Assembly: GCA_911728455.2 (NCBI GenBank)
Contig: OU452223.1
Coordinates: forward strand, 11,864,174 to 11,928,173
Length of the DNA stretch: 64,000 nt
Direction: 5' to 3'
DNA from: Marthasterias glacialis
Taxonomy: Eukaryota > Echinodermata > Asteroidea > Forcipulatida > Asteriidae
The position numbers and the translations under genes are program-made. This document shows, piece by piece, positions 23,992 to 37,243 of the stretch. The notes beneath the pieces are model-generated. The model was not told the DNA's origin. It saw only the letters and a program-made list of their open reading frames with translations, and searched no databases. Position 1 is the first letter of the stretch. Every line of letters begins with the position of its first letter.

Positions 23992-25362
23992 ACAGCTTTG
24001 TGGTCAAAAATGCTGTTGAACACTCGTTTGAAAACTTTCGGGGCATGTTTGCTTGCTGGTCATTTTTGGTCTAAGGGAACTTTTGCAAGACCCCAAAAAC
24101 TATATTTCCGGATGCAGGACTATCTAAGGCAGACACAGGTACAAGTTGTGTTTCTGTGGCATACATAGTTCCGGAGTTATGGTCAAACATAGAGCATGAT
24201 TTTTCTTCAAACCATTTTTCGGCATAATATTCTTGTGCATGTTTGCTAGGAAGCCCCTGATTGCTTATTTGATGAGGGTAGTAGACCTACTCTTAAGCCC
24301 CTGGCGTCGCACACAAATAAGCCACAGTCACAAAATTAACATGAGTCGGGAGCCCATGAGTAGGGCTTTCCAACTGTAATAAACTTGTGTAAATCCATTG
24401 ATTTTGTGATGTTGATATATACGTTGATATTTCATTTTTGTGTCTCAGACAGCTTTGTGGTCAAAAATGCTGTTGAACACTCGTTTGAAAACTTTCGGGG
24501 CATGTTTGCTTGCTGGTCATTTTTGGTCTAAGGGAACTTTTGCAAGACCCCAAAAACTATATTTCCGGATGCAGGACTATCTAAGGCAGACACAGGTACA
24601 AGTTGTGTTTCTGTGGCATACATAGTTCCGGAGTTATGGTCAAACATAGAGCATGATTTTTCTTCAAACCATTTTTCGGCATAATATTCTTGTGCATGTT
24701 TGCTAGGAAGCCCCTGATTGCTTATTTGATGAGGGTAGTAGACCTACTCTTAAGCCCCTGGCGTCGCACACAAATAAGCCACAGTCACAAAATTAACATG
24801 AGTCGGGAGCCCATGAGTAGGGCTTTCCAACTGTAATAAACTTGTGTAAATCCATTGATTTTGTGATGTTGATATATACGTTGATATTTCATTTTTGTTT
24901 CTCAGACAGCTTTGTGGTCAAAAATGCTGTTGAACACTCGTTTGAAAACTTTCGGGGCATGTTTGCTTGCTGGTCATTTTTGGTCTAAGGGAACTTTTGC
25001 AAGACCCCAAAAACTATATTTCCGGATGCAGGACTATCTAAGGCAGACGCAGGTACAAGTTGTGTTTCTGTGGCATACATAGTTCCGGAGTTATGGTCAA
25101 ACATAGAGCATGATTTTTCTTCAAACCATTTTTCGGCATAATATTCTTGTGCATGTTTGCTAGGAAGCCCCTGATTGCTTATTTGATGAGGGTAGTAGAC
25201 CTACTCTTAAGCCCCTGGCGTCGCACACAAATAAGCCACAGTCACAAAATTAACATGAGTCGGGAGCCCTTGAGTAGGGCTTTCCAACAGTAATAAACTT
25301 GTGTAAATCCATTGATTTTGTGATGTTGATATATACGTTGATATTTCATTTTTGTGTCTCAG
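23992..25362 (+). repeat. Three near-identical adjacent monomers
   Basis: The copies starting at 23992, 24449 and 24906 share tctaagggaac, gcaagacccc, tatatttccggatgcagg and tttttcttcaaacc. They are almost identical at an offset of 457 bp. Single differences, such as tgtctcag against tttctcag and cagacgcagg against cagacacagg, tell them apart. This is a local single-monomer amplification. Close relatives occur again at 27647 and 28104. Confidence 0.88.
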
Positions 25363-28300
25363 ACAGCTTTGTGGTCAAAAATGCTGTTAAACACTCGTTT
25401 GAAAACATTCGGGGCATGTTTGCTAGCTGGTCAGTTTTGGTATAAAGGAACTTTTGCAAGGCCCCAAAAACTATATTTTCGGGTGCAGGACTATCTAAGG
25501 CAGACACAGGTACAAGTTGTGTTTCTGTGGCATACATAGTTCCGGAGTTATGGTCAAACATAGAGCATGATTTTTCCTGAAACCATTTTTCGGCATAATA
25601 TTCTTGTGCATGTTTGCTAGGAAGCCCCTGATTGCTTATTTGATGAGGGTAGTAGACCTACTCTTAAGCCCCTGGCGTCGCACACAAATAGGCTACAGTC
25701 ACAAAATTAGCATGAGTTGGGAGACCTTGAATAGGGCTTTCCAACAGTAATAAACTTGTGTAAATCCAAAAACTTTGTGATGTTGATATATACGTTGATA
25801 TTTCATTTTTGTTTCTCAGACAGCTTTGTGGTCAAAAATGCTGTTGAACACTCGTTTGAAAACATTCGGGGCATGTTTGCTAGCTGGTCAGTTTTGGTAC
25901 AAGGGAACTTTTTAGAGACCCCAAAAACTATATTTTCGGATGCAGGACTATCTAAGGCAGACATAGGTACAAGTTGTGTTTCTGTGGCATACATAGTTCC
26001 GGAGTTATGGTCAAACATAGAGCATGATTTTTCCTCAAACCATCTTTCGGTTAATATTCTTGTGCATGTTTGCTAGGAAGCCCCTGATTGCTTATTTGAT
26101 GAGGGTAGTAGACCTACTCTTAAGCCCCTGGCGTCGCACACAAATAAGCCACAGTCACAAAATTAACATGAGTCGGGAGCCCATGAGTAGGGCTTTCCAA
26201 CAGTAATAAACTTGTGTAAATCCAAATATTTTGTGATGGTGATAGATACGTTGATATTTCATTTTTGTTTCTCAGACGGCTTTGTGGTCAAAAATGCTGT
26301 TGAACACTCGTTTGAAAACATTCGGGGCATGTTTGCTTGCTGGTCATTTTTGGCATAAGGGAACTTTTGCAAGGCCCCAAAAACTATATTTTCGGGTGCA
26401 GGACTATCTAATGCAGACACAGGTACAAGTTGTGTTTCTGTGGCATACATAGTTCCGGAGTTATGGTCAAACATAGAGCATGATTTTTCCTGAAACCATT
26501 TTTCGGCATAATATTCTTGTGCATGTTTGCTAGGAAGCCCCTGATTTCTTCTTTGATGAGGGTAGTAGACCTACTCTTAAGCTTCTGGCGTCGCACACAA
26601 ATAAGCCATAGTCACAAAATTAACATGAGTCCGGAGCCCTCGAGTAGGGCTTTCCAACAGTAATAAATTTGTGTAAATCCAAAAAATTTGTGATGGTGAT
26701 ATATACGTTGATATTTCATTTTTGTTTCTCAGACTGCTTTGTGGTCAAAAATGCTGTTGAACACTCGTTTGAAAACATTCGGGGCATGTTTGCTTGCTGG
26801 TCAGTTTTGGTTTAAAGGAATTTTTGCAAGGCCCCAAAAACTATATTTTCGGGTGCAGGACTATCTAAGGCAGACACAGGTACAAGTTGTGTTTCTGTGG
26901 CATACATAGATCCGGAGTTATGGTCAAACATAGAGCATGATTTTTCCTGAAACCATTTTTCGGCATAATATTCTTGTGCATGTTTGCTAGTAAGCCCCCG
27001 ATTGCTTATTTGATGAGGGTAGTAGACCTACTCTTAAGCCCCTGGCGTCGCACACAAATAAGCCACAGTCACAAATTTAGCATGAGTCGGGAGCCCTTGA
27101 ATAGGGCTTTCCAACAGTATTAAACTTGTGTAAATCCAAAAAATTTGTGATGGTGATATATACGTTGGTATTTCATTTTTGTTTCTCAGACAGCTTTGTG
27201 GTCAAAATTGCTGTTGAACACTCGTTTGAAAACATTCGGGGCATGTTTGCTTGCTGGTCATTTTTGGTATAAGGGAACTTTTTAGAGACCCCAAAAACTA
27301 TATTTTCGGATGCAGGACTATCTAAGGCAGACATAGGTACAAGTTGTGTTTCTGTGGCATACATAGTTCCGGAGTTATGGTCAAACATAGAGCATGATTT
27401 TTCCTCAAACCATTTTTCGGCATAATATTCTTGTGCATGTTTGCTAGGAAGCCCCTGATTGCTTATTTGATGAGGGTAGTAGACCTACTCTTAAGCCCCT
27501 GGCGTCGCACACAAATAAGCCACAGTCACAAAATTAACATGAGTCGGGAGCCCATTAGTAGGGCTTTCCAACAGTAATAAACTTGTGTAAATCCATTGAT
27601 TTTGTGATGTTGATATATACGTTGATATTTCATTTTTGTTTCTCAGACAGCTTTGTGGTCAAAAATGCTGTTGAACACTCGTTTGAAAACTTTCGGGGCA
27701 TGTTTGCTTGCTGGTCATTTTTGGTCTAAGGGAACTTTTGCAAGACCCCAAAAACTATATTTCCGGATGCAGGACTATCTAAGGCAGACACAGGTACAAG
27801 TTGTGTTTCTGTGGCATACATAGTTCCGGAGTTATGGTCAAACATAGAGCATGACTTTTCCTGAAACCATTTTTCGGCATAATATTCTTGTGCATGTTTG
27901 CTAGGAAGCCCCTGATTGCTTATTTGATGAGGGTAGTAGACCTACTCTTAAGCCCCTGGCGTCGCACACAAATAAGCCACAGTCACAAAATTAACATGAG
28001 TCGGGAGCCCATGAGTAGGGCTTTCCAACAGTAATAAACTTGTGTAAATCCATTGATTTTGTGATGTTGATATATACGTTGATATTTCATTTTTGTTTCT
28101 CAGACAGCTTTGTGGTCAAAAATGCTGTTGAACACTCGTTTGAAAACATTCGGGGCATGTTTGCTTGCTGGTCATTTTTGGTCTAAGGGAACTTTTGCAA
28201 GACCCCAAAAACTATATTTCCGGATGCAGGACTATCTAAGGCAGACGCAGGTACAAGTTGTGTTTCTGTGGCATACATAGTTCCGGAGTTATGGTCAAAC

Positions 28301-31300
28301 ATAGAGCATGATTTTTCCTGAAACCATTTTTCGGCATAATATTCTTGTGCATGTTTGGTAGGAAGCCCCTGATTGCTTATTTGATGAGGGTAGTAGACTT
28401 ACTCTTAAGCCCCTGGCGTCGCACACAAATAAGCCACAGTCACAAAATTAACATGAGTCGGGAGCCCTTGAATAGGGCTTTCCAACAGTATTAAACTTGT
28501 GTAAATCCAAAAATTTTGTGATGGTGATATATACGTTGATATTTCATTTTTGTTTCTCAGACAGCTTTGTGGTCAAAAATGCTGTTGAACACTCGTTTGA
28601 AAACATTCGGGGCATGTTTGCTAGCTGGTCAGTTTTGGTATAAAGGAACTTTTTCAAGGCCCCAAAAACTAAATTTTCGGGTGCAGGACTATCTAAGGCA
28701 GACACAGGTACAAGTTGTGTTTCTGTGGCATACATAGTTCCGGAGTTATGGTCAAACATAGAGCATGATTTTTCCTGAAACCATTTTTCGGCATAATATT
28801 CTTGTGCATGTTTGCTAGGAAGCCCCTGATTGTTTATTTGATGAGGGTAGTAGACTTACTCTTAAGCTCCTGGCGTCGCACACAAATAAGCCACAGTCAC
28901 AAAATTAACATGAGTCGGGAGCCCTTGAATAGGGCTTTCCAACAGTATTAAACTTGTGTAAATCCAAAAATTTTGTGATGGTGATATACACGTTGATATT
29001 TCATTTTTGTTTCTCAGACGGCTTTGTGGTCAAAAATGCTGTTGAACACTCGTTTGAAAACATTCGGGGCATGTTTGCTTGCTGGTCAGTTTTGGTTTAA
29101 AGGAATTTTCGCAAGGCCCTAAAAACTATATTTTCGGGTGCAGGACTATCTAAGGCAGACACAGGTATAAGTTGTGTTTCTGTGGCATACATAGTTCCGG
29201 AGTTATGGTCAAACATAGAGCATGATTTTTCCTGAAACCATTTTTCGGCATAATATTCTTGTGCATGTTTGGTAGGAAGCCCCTGATTGCTTATTTGATG
29301 AGGGTAGTAGACCTACTCTTAAGCCCCTGGCGTCGCACACAAATAGGCTACAGTCACAAAATTAGCATGAGTTGGGAGACCTTGAATAGGGCTTTCCAAC
29401 AGTAATAAACTTGTGTAAATCCATTGATTTTGTGATGTTGATATATACGTTGATATTTCATTTTTGTTTCTCAGACAGCTTTGTGGTCAAAAATGCTGTT
29501 GAACACTCGTTTGAAAACATTCGGGGCATGTTTGCTTGCTGGTCACTTTTGGTTTAAAGGAACTTTTTCAAGGCCCCAAAAACTATATTTTCGGGTGCAG
29601 GACTATCTAAGGCAGACAAAGGTATAAGTTGTGTTTCTGTGGCATACATAGTTCCGGAGTTATGGTCAAACATAGAGCATGATTTTTCCTGAAACCATTT
29701 TTCGGCATAATATTCTTGTGCATGTTTGGTAGGAAGCCCCTGATTGCTTATTTGATGAGGGTAGTAGACCTACTCTTAAGCCCCTGGCGTCGCACACAAA
29801 TAGGCTACAGTCACAAAATTAGCATGAGTTGGGAGACCTTGAATAGGGCTTTCCAACAGTAATAAACTTGTGTAAATCCATTGATTTTGTGATGTTGATA
29901 TATACGTTGATATTGCATTTTTGTTTCTCAGACAGCTTTGTGGTCAAAAATGCTGTTGAACACTCGTTTGAAAACATTCGGGGCATGTTTGCTTGCTGGT
30001 CACTTTTGGTTTAAAGGAACTTTTTCAAGGCCCCAAAAACTATATTTTCGGGTGCAGGACTATCTAAGGCAGACAAAGGTATAAGTTGTGTTTCTGTGGC
30101 ATACATAGTTCCGGAGTTATGGTCAAACATAGAGCATGATTTTTCCTGAAACCATTTGTCGGCATAATATTCTTGTGCATGTTTGGTAGGAAGCCCCTGA
30201 TTGCTTATTTGATGAGGGTAGTAGACCTACTCTTAAGCCCCTGGCGTCGCACACAAATAAGCCACAGTCACAAAATTAACATGAGTCCGGAGCCCTTGAG
30301 TATGGCTTTCCAACAGTAATAAACTTGTGTAAATCCATTGATTTTGTGATGTTGATATATACGTTGATATTTCATTTTTGTTTCTCAGACAGCTTTGTGG
30401 TCAAAAATGCTGTTAAACACTCGTTTGAAAACATTCGGGGCATGTTTGCTAGCTGGTCAGTTTTGGTATAAAGGAACTTTTGCAAGGCCCCAAAAACTAT
30501 ATTTTCGGGTGCAGGACTATCTAAGGCAGACACAGGTACAAGTTGTGTTTCTGTGGCATACATAGTTCCGGAGTTATGGTCAAACATAGAGCATGATTTT
30601 TCCTGAAACCATTTTTCGGCATAATATTCTTGTGCATGTTTGGTAGGAAGCCCCTGATTGCTTATTTGATGAGGGTAGTAGACCTACTCTTAAGCCCCTG
30701 GCGTCGCACACAAATAGGCTACAGTCACAAAATTAGCATGAGTTGGGAGACCTTGAATAGGGCTTTCCAACAGTAATAAACTTGTGTAAATCCAAAAAAT
30801 TTTGTGATGTTGATATATACGTTGATATTTCATTTTTGTTTCTCAGACAGCTTTGTGGTCAAAAATGCTGTTGAACACTCGTTTGAAAACATTCGGGGCA
30901 TGTTTGCTAGCTGGTCAGTTTTGGTACAAGGGAACTTTTTAGAGACCCCAAAAACTATATTTTCGGATGCAGGACTATCTAAGGCAGACATAGGTACAAG
31001 TTGTGTTTCTGTGGCATACATAGTTCCGGAGTTACGGTCAAACATAGAGCATGATTTTTCCTCAAACCATCTTTCGGTTAATATTCTTGTGCATGTTTGC
31101 TAGGAAGCCCCTGATTGATTATTTGATGAGGGTAGTAGACCTACTCTTAAGCCCCTGGCGTCGCACACAAATAAGCCACAGTCACAAAATTAACATGAGT
31201 CGGGAGCCCATGAGTAGGGCTTTCCAACAGTAATAAACTTGTGTAAATCCAAATATTTTGTGATGGTGATAGATACGTTGATATTTCATTTTTGTTTCTC

Positions 31301-34300
31301 AGACGGCTTTGTGGTCAAAAATGCTGTTGAACACTCGTTTGAAAACATTCGGGGCATGTTTGCTTGCTGGTCATTTTTGGCATAAGGGAACTTTTGCAAG
31401 GCCCCAAAAACTATATTTTCGGGTGCAGGACTATCTAATGCAGACACAGGTACAAGTTGTGTTTCTGTGGCATACATAGTTCCGGAGTTATGGTCAAACA
31501 TAGAGCATGATTTTTCCTGAAACCATTTTTCGGCATAATATTCTTGTGCATGTTTGCTAGGAAGCCCCTGATTTCTTCTTTGATGAGGGTAGTAGACCTA
31601 CTCTTAAGCTTCTGGCGTCGCACACAAATAAGCCATAGTCACAAAATTAACATGAGTCCGGAGCCCTCGAGTAGGGCTTTCCAACAGTATTAAATTTGTG
31701 TAAATCCAAAAATTTTGTGATGGTGATATATACGTTGATATTTCATTTTTGTTTCTCAGACGGCTTTGTGGTCAAAAATGCTGTTGAACACTCGTTTGAA
31801 AACATTCGGGGCATGTTTGCTTGCTGGTCAGTTTTGGTATAAAGGAACTTTTGCAAGGCCCCAAAAACTATATTTCTGGATGCAGGACTATCTAAGGCAG
31901 ACACAGGTACAAGTTGTGTTTCTGTGGCATACATAGTTCCGGAGTTATGGTCAAACATAGAGCATGATTTTTCCTGAAACCATTTTTCGGCATAATATTC
32001 TTGTGCATGTTTGCTAGGAAGCCCCTGATTGCTTATTTGATGAGGGTAGTAGACCTACTCTTAAGCCCCTGGCGTCGCACACAAATAAGCCACAGTCACA
32101 AAATTAACATGAGTCGGGAGCCCTTGAGTAGGGCTTTCCAACAGTAATAAACTTGTGTAAATCCATTGATTTTTTTGATGTTGATATATACGTTGATATT
32201 TCATTTTTGTTTCTCAGACAGCTTTGTGGTCAAAAATGCTGTTGAACACTCGTTTGAAAACATTCGGGGCATGTTTGCTAGCTGGTCAGTTTTGGTATAA
32301 AGGAACTTTTGCAAGGCCCCAAAAACTATATTTTCGGGTGCAGGACTATCTAAGGCAGACACAGGTACAAGTTGTGTTTCTGTGGCATACATAGTTCCGG
32401 AGTTATGGTCAAACATAGAGCATGATTTTTCCTGAAACCATTTTTCGGCATAATATTCTTGTGCATGTTTGCTAGGAAGCCCCTGATTGCTTATTTGATG
32501 AGGGTAGTAGACCTACTCTTAAGCCCCTGGCGTCGCACACAAATAAGCCACAGTCACAAAATTAACATGAGTCGGGAGCCCTTGAATAGGGCTTTCCAAC
32601 AGTATTAAACTTGTGTAAATCCAAAATTTTTTTGATGGTGATATATACGTTGATATTTCATTTTTGTTTCTCAGACAGCTTTGTGGTCAAAAATGCTGTT
32701 GAACACTCGTTTGAAAACATTCGGGGCATGTTTGCTAGCTGGTCAGTTTTGGTATAAAGGAACTTTTTCAAGGCCCCAAAAACTATATTTTCGGGTGCAG
32801 GACTATCTAAGGCAGACACAGGTACAAGTTGTGTTTCTGTGGCATACATAGTTCCGGAGTTATGGTCAAACATAGAGCATGATTTTTCCTGAAACCATTT
32901 TTCGGCATAATATTCTTGTGCATGTTTGCTAGGAAGCCCCTGATTGCTTATTTGATGAGGGTAGTAGACTTACTCTTAAGCCCCTGGCGTCGCACACAAA
33001 TAAGCCACAGTCACAAAATTAACATGAGTCGGGAGCCCTTGAATAGGGCTTTCCAACAGTATTAAACTTGTGTAAATCCAAAAATTTTGTGATGGTGATA
33101 TACAAGTTGATATTTCATTTTTGTTTCTCAGACGGCTTTGTGGTCAAAAATGCTGTTGAACACTCGTTTGAAAACATTCGGGGCATGTTTGCTTGCTGGT
33201 CAGTTTTGGTTTAAAGGAATTTTCGCAAGGCCCTAAAAACTATATTTTCGGGTGCAGGACTATCTAAGGCAGACACAGGTATAAGTTGTGTTTCTGTGGC
33301 ATACATAGTTCCGGAGTTATGGTCAAACATAGAGCATGATTTTTCCTGAAACCATTTTTCGGCATAATATTCTTGTGCATGTTTGGTAGGAAGCCCCTGA
33401 TTGCTTATTTGATGAGGGTAGTAGACCTACTCTTAAGCCCCTGGCGTCGCACACAAATAGGCTACAGTCACAAAATTAGCATGAGTTGGGAGACCTTGAA
33501 TAGGGCTTTCCAACAGTAATAAACTTGTGTGAATCCATTGATTTTGTGATGTTGATATATACGTTGATATTTCATTTTTGTTTCTCAGACAGCTTTGTGG
33601 TCAAAAATGCTGTTGAACACTCGTTTGAAAACATTCGGGGCATGTTTGCTTGCTGGTCACTTTTGGTTTAAAGGAACTTTTTCAAGGCCCCAAAAACTAT
33701 ATTTTCGGGTGCAGGACTATCTAAGGCAGACAAAGGTATAAGTTGTTTTTCTGTGGCATACATAGTTCCGGAGTTATGGTCAAACATAGAGCATGATTTT
33801 TCCTGAAACCATTTTTCGGCATAATATTCTTGTGCATGTTTGGTAGGAAGCCCCTGATTGCTTATTTGATGAGGGTAGTAGACCTACTCTTAAGCCCCTG
33901 GCGTCGCACACAAATAGGCTACAGTCACAAAATTAGCATGAGTTGGGAGACCTTGAATAGGGCTTTCCAACAGTAATAAACTTGTGTAAACCCAAAAACT
34001 TTGTGATGTTGATATATACGTTGATATTTCATTTTTGTTTCTCAGACAGCTTTGTGGTCAAAAATGCTGTTGAACACTCGTTTGAAAACATTCGGGGCAT
34101 GTTTGCTAGCTGGTCAGTTTTGGTATAAAGGAACTTTTGCAAGGCCCCAAAAACTATATTTTCGGGTGCAGGACTATCTAAGGCAGACACAGGTACAAGT
34201 TGTGTTTCTGTGGCATACATAGTTCCGGAGTTATGGTAAAACATAGAGCATGATTTTTCCTGAAACCATTTTTCGGCATAATATTCTTGTGCATGTTTGC

Positions 34301-37243
34301 TAGGAAGCCCCTGATTGCTTATTTGATGAGGGTAGTAGACCTACTCTTAAGCCCCTGGCGTCGCACACAAATAAGCCACAGTCACAAAATTAACATGAGT
34401 CGGGAGCCCTTGAGTAGGGCTTTCCAACAGTAATAAATTTGTGTAAATCCAAAAAATTTGTGATGGTGATATATACGTTGATATTTCATTTTTGTTTCTC
34501 AGACTGCTTTGTGGTCAAAAATGCTGTTGAACACTCGTTTGAAAACATTCGGGGCATGTTTGCTTGCTGGTCAGTTTTGGTTTAAAGGAATTTTTGCAAG
34601 GCCCCAAAAACTATATTTTCGGGTGCAGGACTATCTAAGGCAGACACAGGTACAAGTTGTGTTTCTGTGGCATACATAGTTCCGGAGTTATGGTCAAACA
34701 TAGAGCATGATTTTTCCTGAAACCATTTTTCGGCATAATATTCTTGTGCATGTTTGCTAGGAAGCCCCTGATTGCTTATTTGATGAGGGTAGTAGACCTA
34801 CTCTTAAGCCCCTGGCGTCGCACACAAATAAGCCACAGTCACAAAATTAACATGAGTCGGGAGCCCTTGAGTAGGGCTTTCCAACAGTAATAAATTTGTG
34901 TAAATCCAAAAAATTTGTGATGGTGATATATACGTTGATATTTCATTTTTGTTTCTCAGACTGCTTTGTGGTCAAAAATGCTGTTGAACACTCGTTTGAA
35001 AACATTCGGGGCATGTTTGCTTGCTGGTCAGTTTTGGTTTAAAGGAATTTTTGCAAGGCCCCAAAAACTATATTTTCGGGTGCAGGACTATCTAAGGCAG
35101 ACACAGGTACAAGTTGTGTTTCTGTGGCATACATAGTTCCGGAGTTATGGTCAAACATAGAGCATGATTTTTCCTGAAACCATTTTTCGGCATAATATTC
35201 TTGTGCATGTTTGCTAGTAAGCCCCCGATTGCTTATTTGATGAGGGTAGTAGACCTACTCTTAAGCCCCTGGCGTCGCACACAAATAAGCCACAGTCACA
35301 AATTTAGCATGAGTCGGGAGCCCTTGAATAGGGCTTTCCAACAGTATTAAACTTGTGTAAATCCAAAAAATTTGTGATGGTGATATATACGTTGGTATTT
35401 CATTTTTGTTTCTCAGACAGCTTTGTGGTCAAAATTGCTGTTGAACACTCGTTTGAAAACATTCGGGGCATGTTTGCTTGCTGGTCATTTTTGGTATAAG
35501 GGAACTTTTTAGAGACCCCAAAAACTATATTTTCGGATGCAGGACTATCTAAGGCAGACATAGGTACAAGTTGTGTTTCTGTGTCATACATAGTTCCGGA
35601 GTTATGGTCAAACATAGAGCATGATTTTTCCTCAAACCATCTTTCGGTTAATATTCTTGTGCATGTTTGCTAGGAAGCCCCTGATTGCTTATTTGATGAG
35701 GGTAGTAGACCTACTCTTAAGCCCCTGGCGTCGCACACAAATAAGCCACAGTCACAAAATTAACATGAGTCGGGAGCCCATTAGTAGGGCTTTCCAACAG
35801 TAATAAACTTGTGTAAATCCATTGATTTTGTGATGTTGATATATACGTTGATATTTCATTTTTGTTTCTCAGACAGCTTTGTGGTCAAAAATGCTGTTGA
35901 ACACTCGTTTGAAAACTTTCGGGGCATGTTTGCTTGCTGGTCATTTTTGGTCTAAGGGAACTTTTGCAAGACCCCAAAAACTATATTTCTGGATGCAGGA
36001 CTATCTAAGGCAGACACAGGTACAAGTTGTGTTTCTGTGGCATACATAGTTCCGGAGTTATGGTCAAACATAGAGCATGATTTTTCCTGAAACCATTTTT
36101 CGGCATAATATTCTTGTGCATGTTTGCTAGGAAGCCCCTGATTGCTTATTTGATGAGGGTAGTAGACCTACTCTTAAGCCCCTGGCGTCGCACACAAATA
36201 AGCCACAGTCACAAAATTAACATGAGTCGGGAGCCCTTGAGTAGGGCTTTCCAACAGTAATAAACTTGTGTAAATCCATTGATTTTGTGATGTTGATATA
36301 TACGTTGATATTTCATTTTTGTTTCTCAGACAGCTTTGTGGTCAAAAATGCTGTTGAACACTCGTTTGAAAACATTCGGGGCATGTTTGCTAGCTGGTCA
36401 GTTTTGGTATAAAGGAACTTTTGCAAGGCCCCAAAAACTATATTTTCGGGTGCAGGACTATCTAAGGCAGACACAGGTACAAGTTGTGTTTCTGTGGCAT
36501 ACATAGTTCCGGAGTTATGGTCAAACATAGAGCATGATTTTTCCTGAAACCATTTTTCGGCATAATATTCTTGTGCATGTTTGCTAGGAAGCCCCTGATT
36601 GCTTATTTGATGAGGGTAGTAGACCTACTCTTAAGCCCCTGGCGTCGCACACAAATAAGCCACAGTCACAAAATTAACATGAGTCGGGAGCCCTTGAGTA
36701 GGGCTTTCCAACAGTAATAAACTTGTGTAAATCCATTGATTTTGTGATGGTGATATATACGTTGATATTTCATTTTTGTTTCTCATACAGCTTTGTGGTC
36801 AAAAATGCTGTTGAACACTCGTTTGAAAACATTCGGGGCATGTTTGCTAGCTGGTCAGTTTTGGTATAAAGGAACTTTTGCAAGGCCCCACAAACTATAT
36901 TTTCGGGTGCAGGACTATCTAAGGCAGACACAGGTACAAGTTGTGTTTCTGTGGCATACATAGTTCCGGAGTTATGGTCAAACATAGAGCATGATTTTTC
37001 CTGAAACCATTTTTCGGCATAATATTCTTGTGCATGTTTGCTAGGAAGCCCCTGATTGCTTATTTGATGAGGGTAGTAGACTTACTCTTAAGCCCCTGGC
37101 GTCGCACACAAATAAGCCACAGTCACAAAATTAACATGAGTCGGGAGCCCTTGAGTAGGGCTTTCCAACAGTATTAAACTTGTGTAAATCCAAAAATTTT
37201 GTGATGGTGATATACACGTTGATATTTCATTTTTGTTTCTCAG
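25363..37243 (+). repeat. Array with overlapping multi-kilobase duplications, monomers 55-80
   Basis: Monomer starts are 25363, 25820, 26276, 26733, 27190, 27647, 28104, 28561, 29018, 29475, 29932, 30389, 30847, 31303, 31760, 32218, 32675, 33132, 33589, 34046, 34503, 34960, 35417, 35873, 36330 and 36787. Shared rare variants pair 25363-26700 with 30389-31730 (offset about 5027 bp, 11 monomers). They pair 26733-28100 with 34960-36330 (about 8227 bp, 18 monomers) and 28561-29930 with 32675-34045 (about 4114 bp, 9 monomers). Adjacent copies at 29475 and 29932 are also nearly identical, as are 34503 and 34960. Confidence 0.87.
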
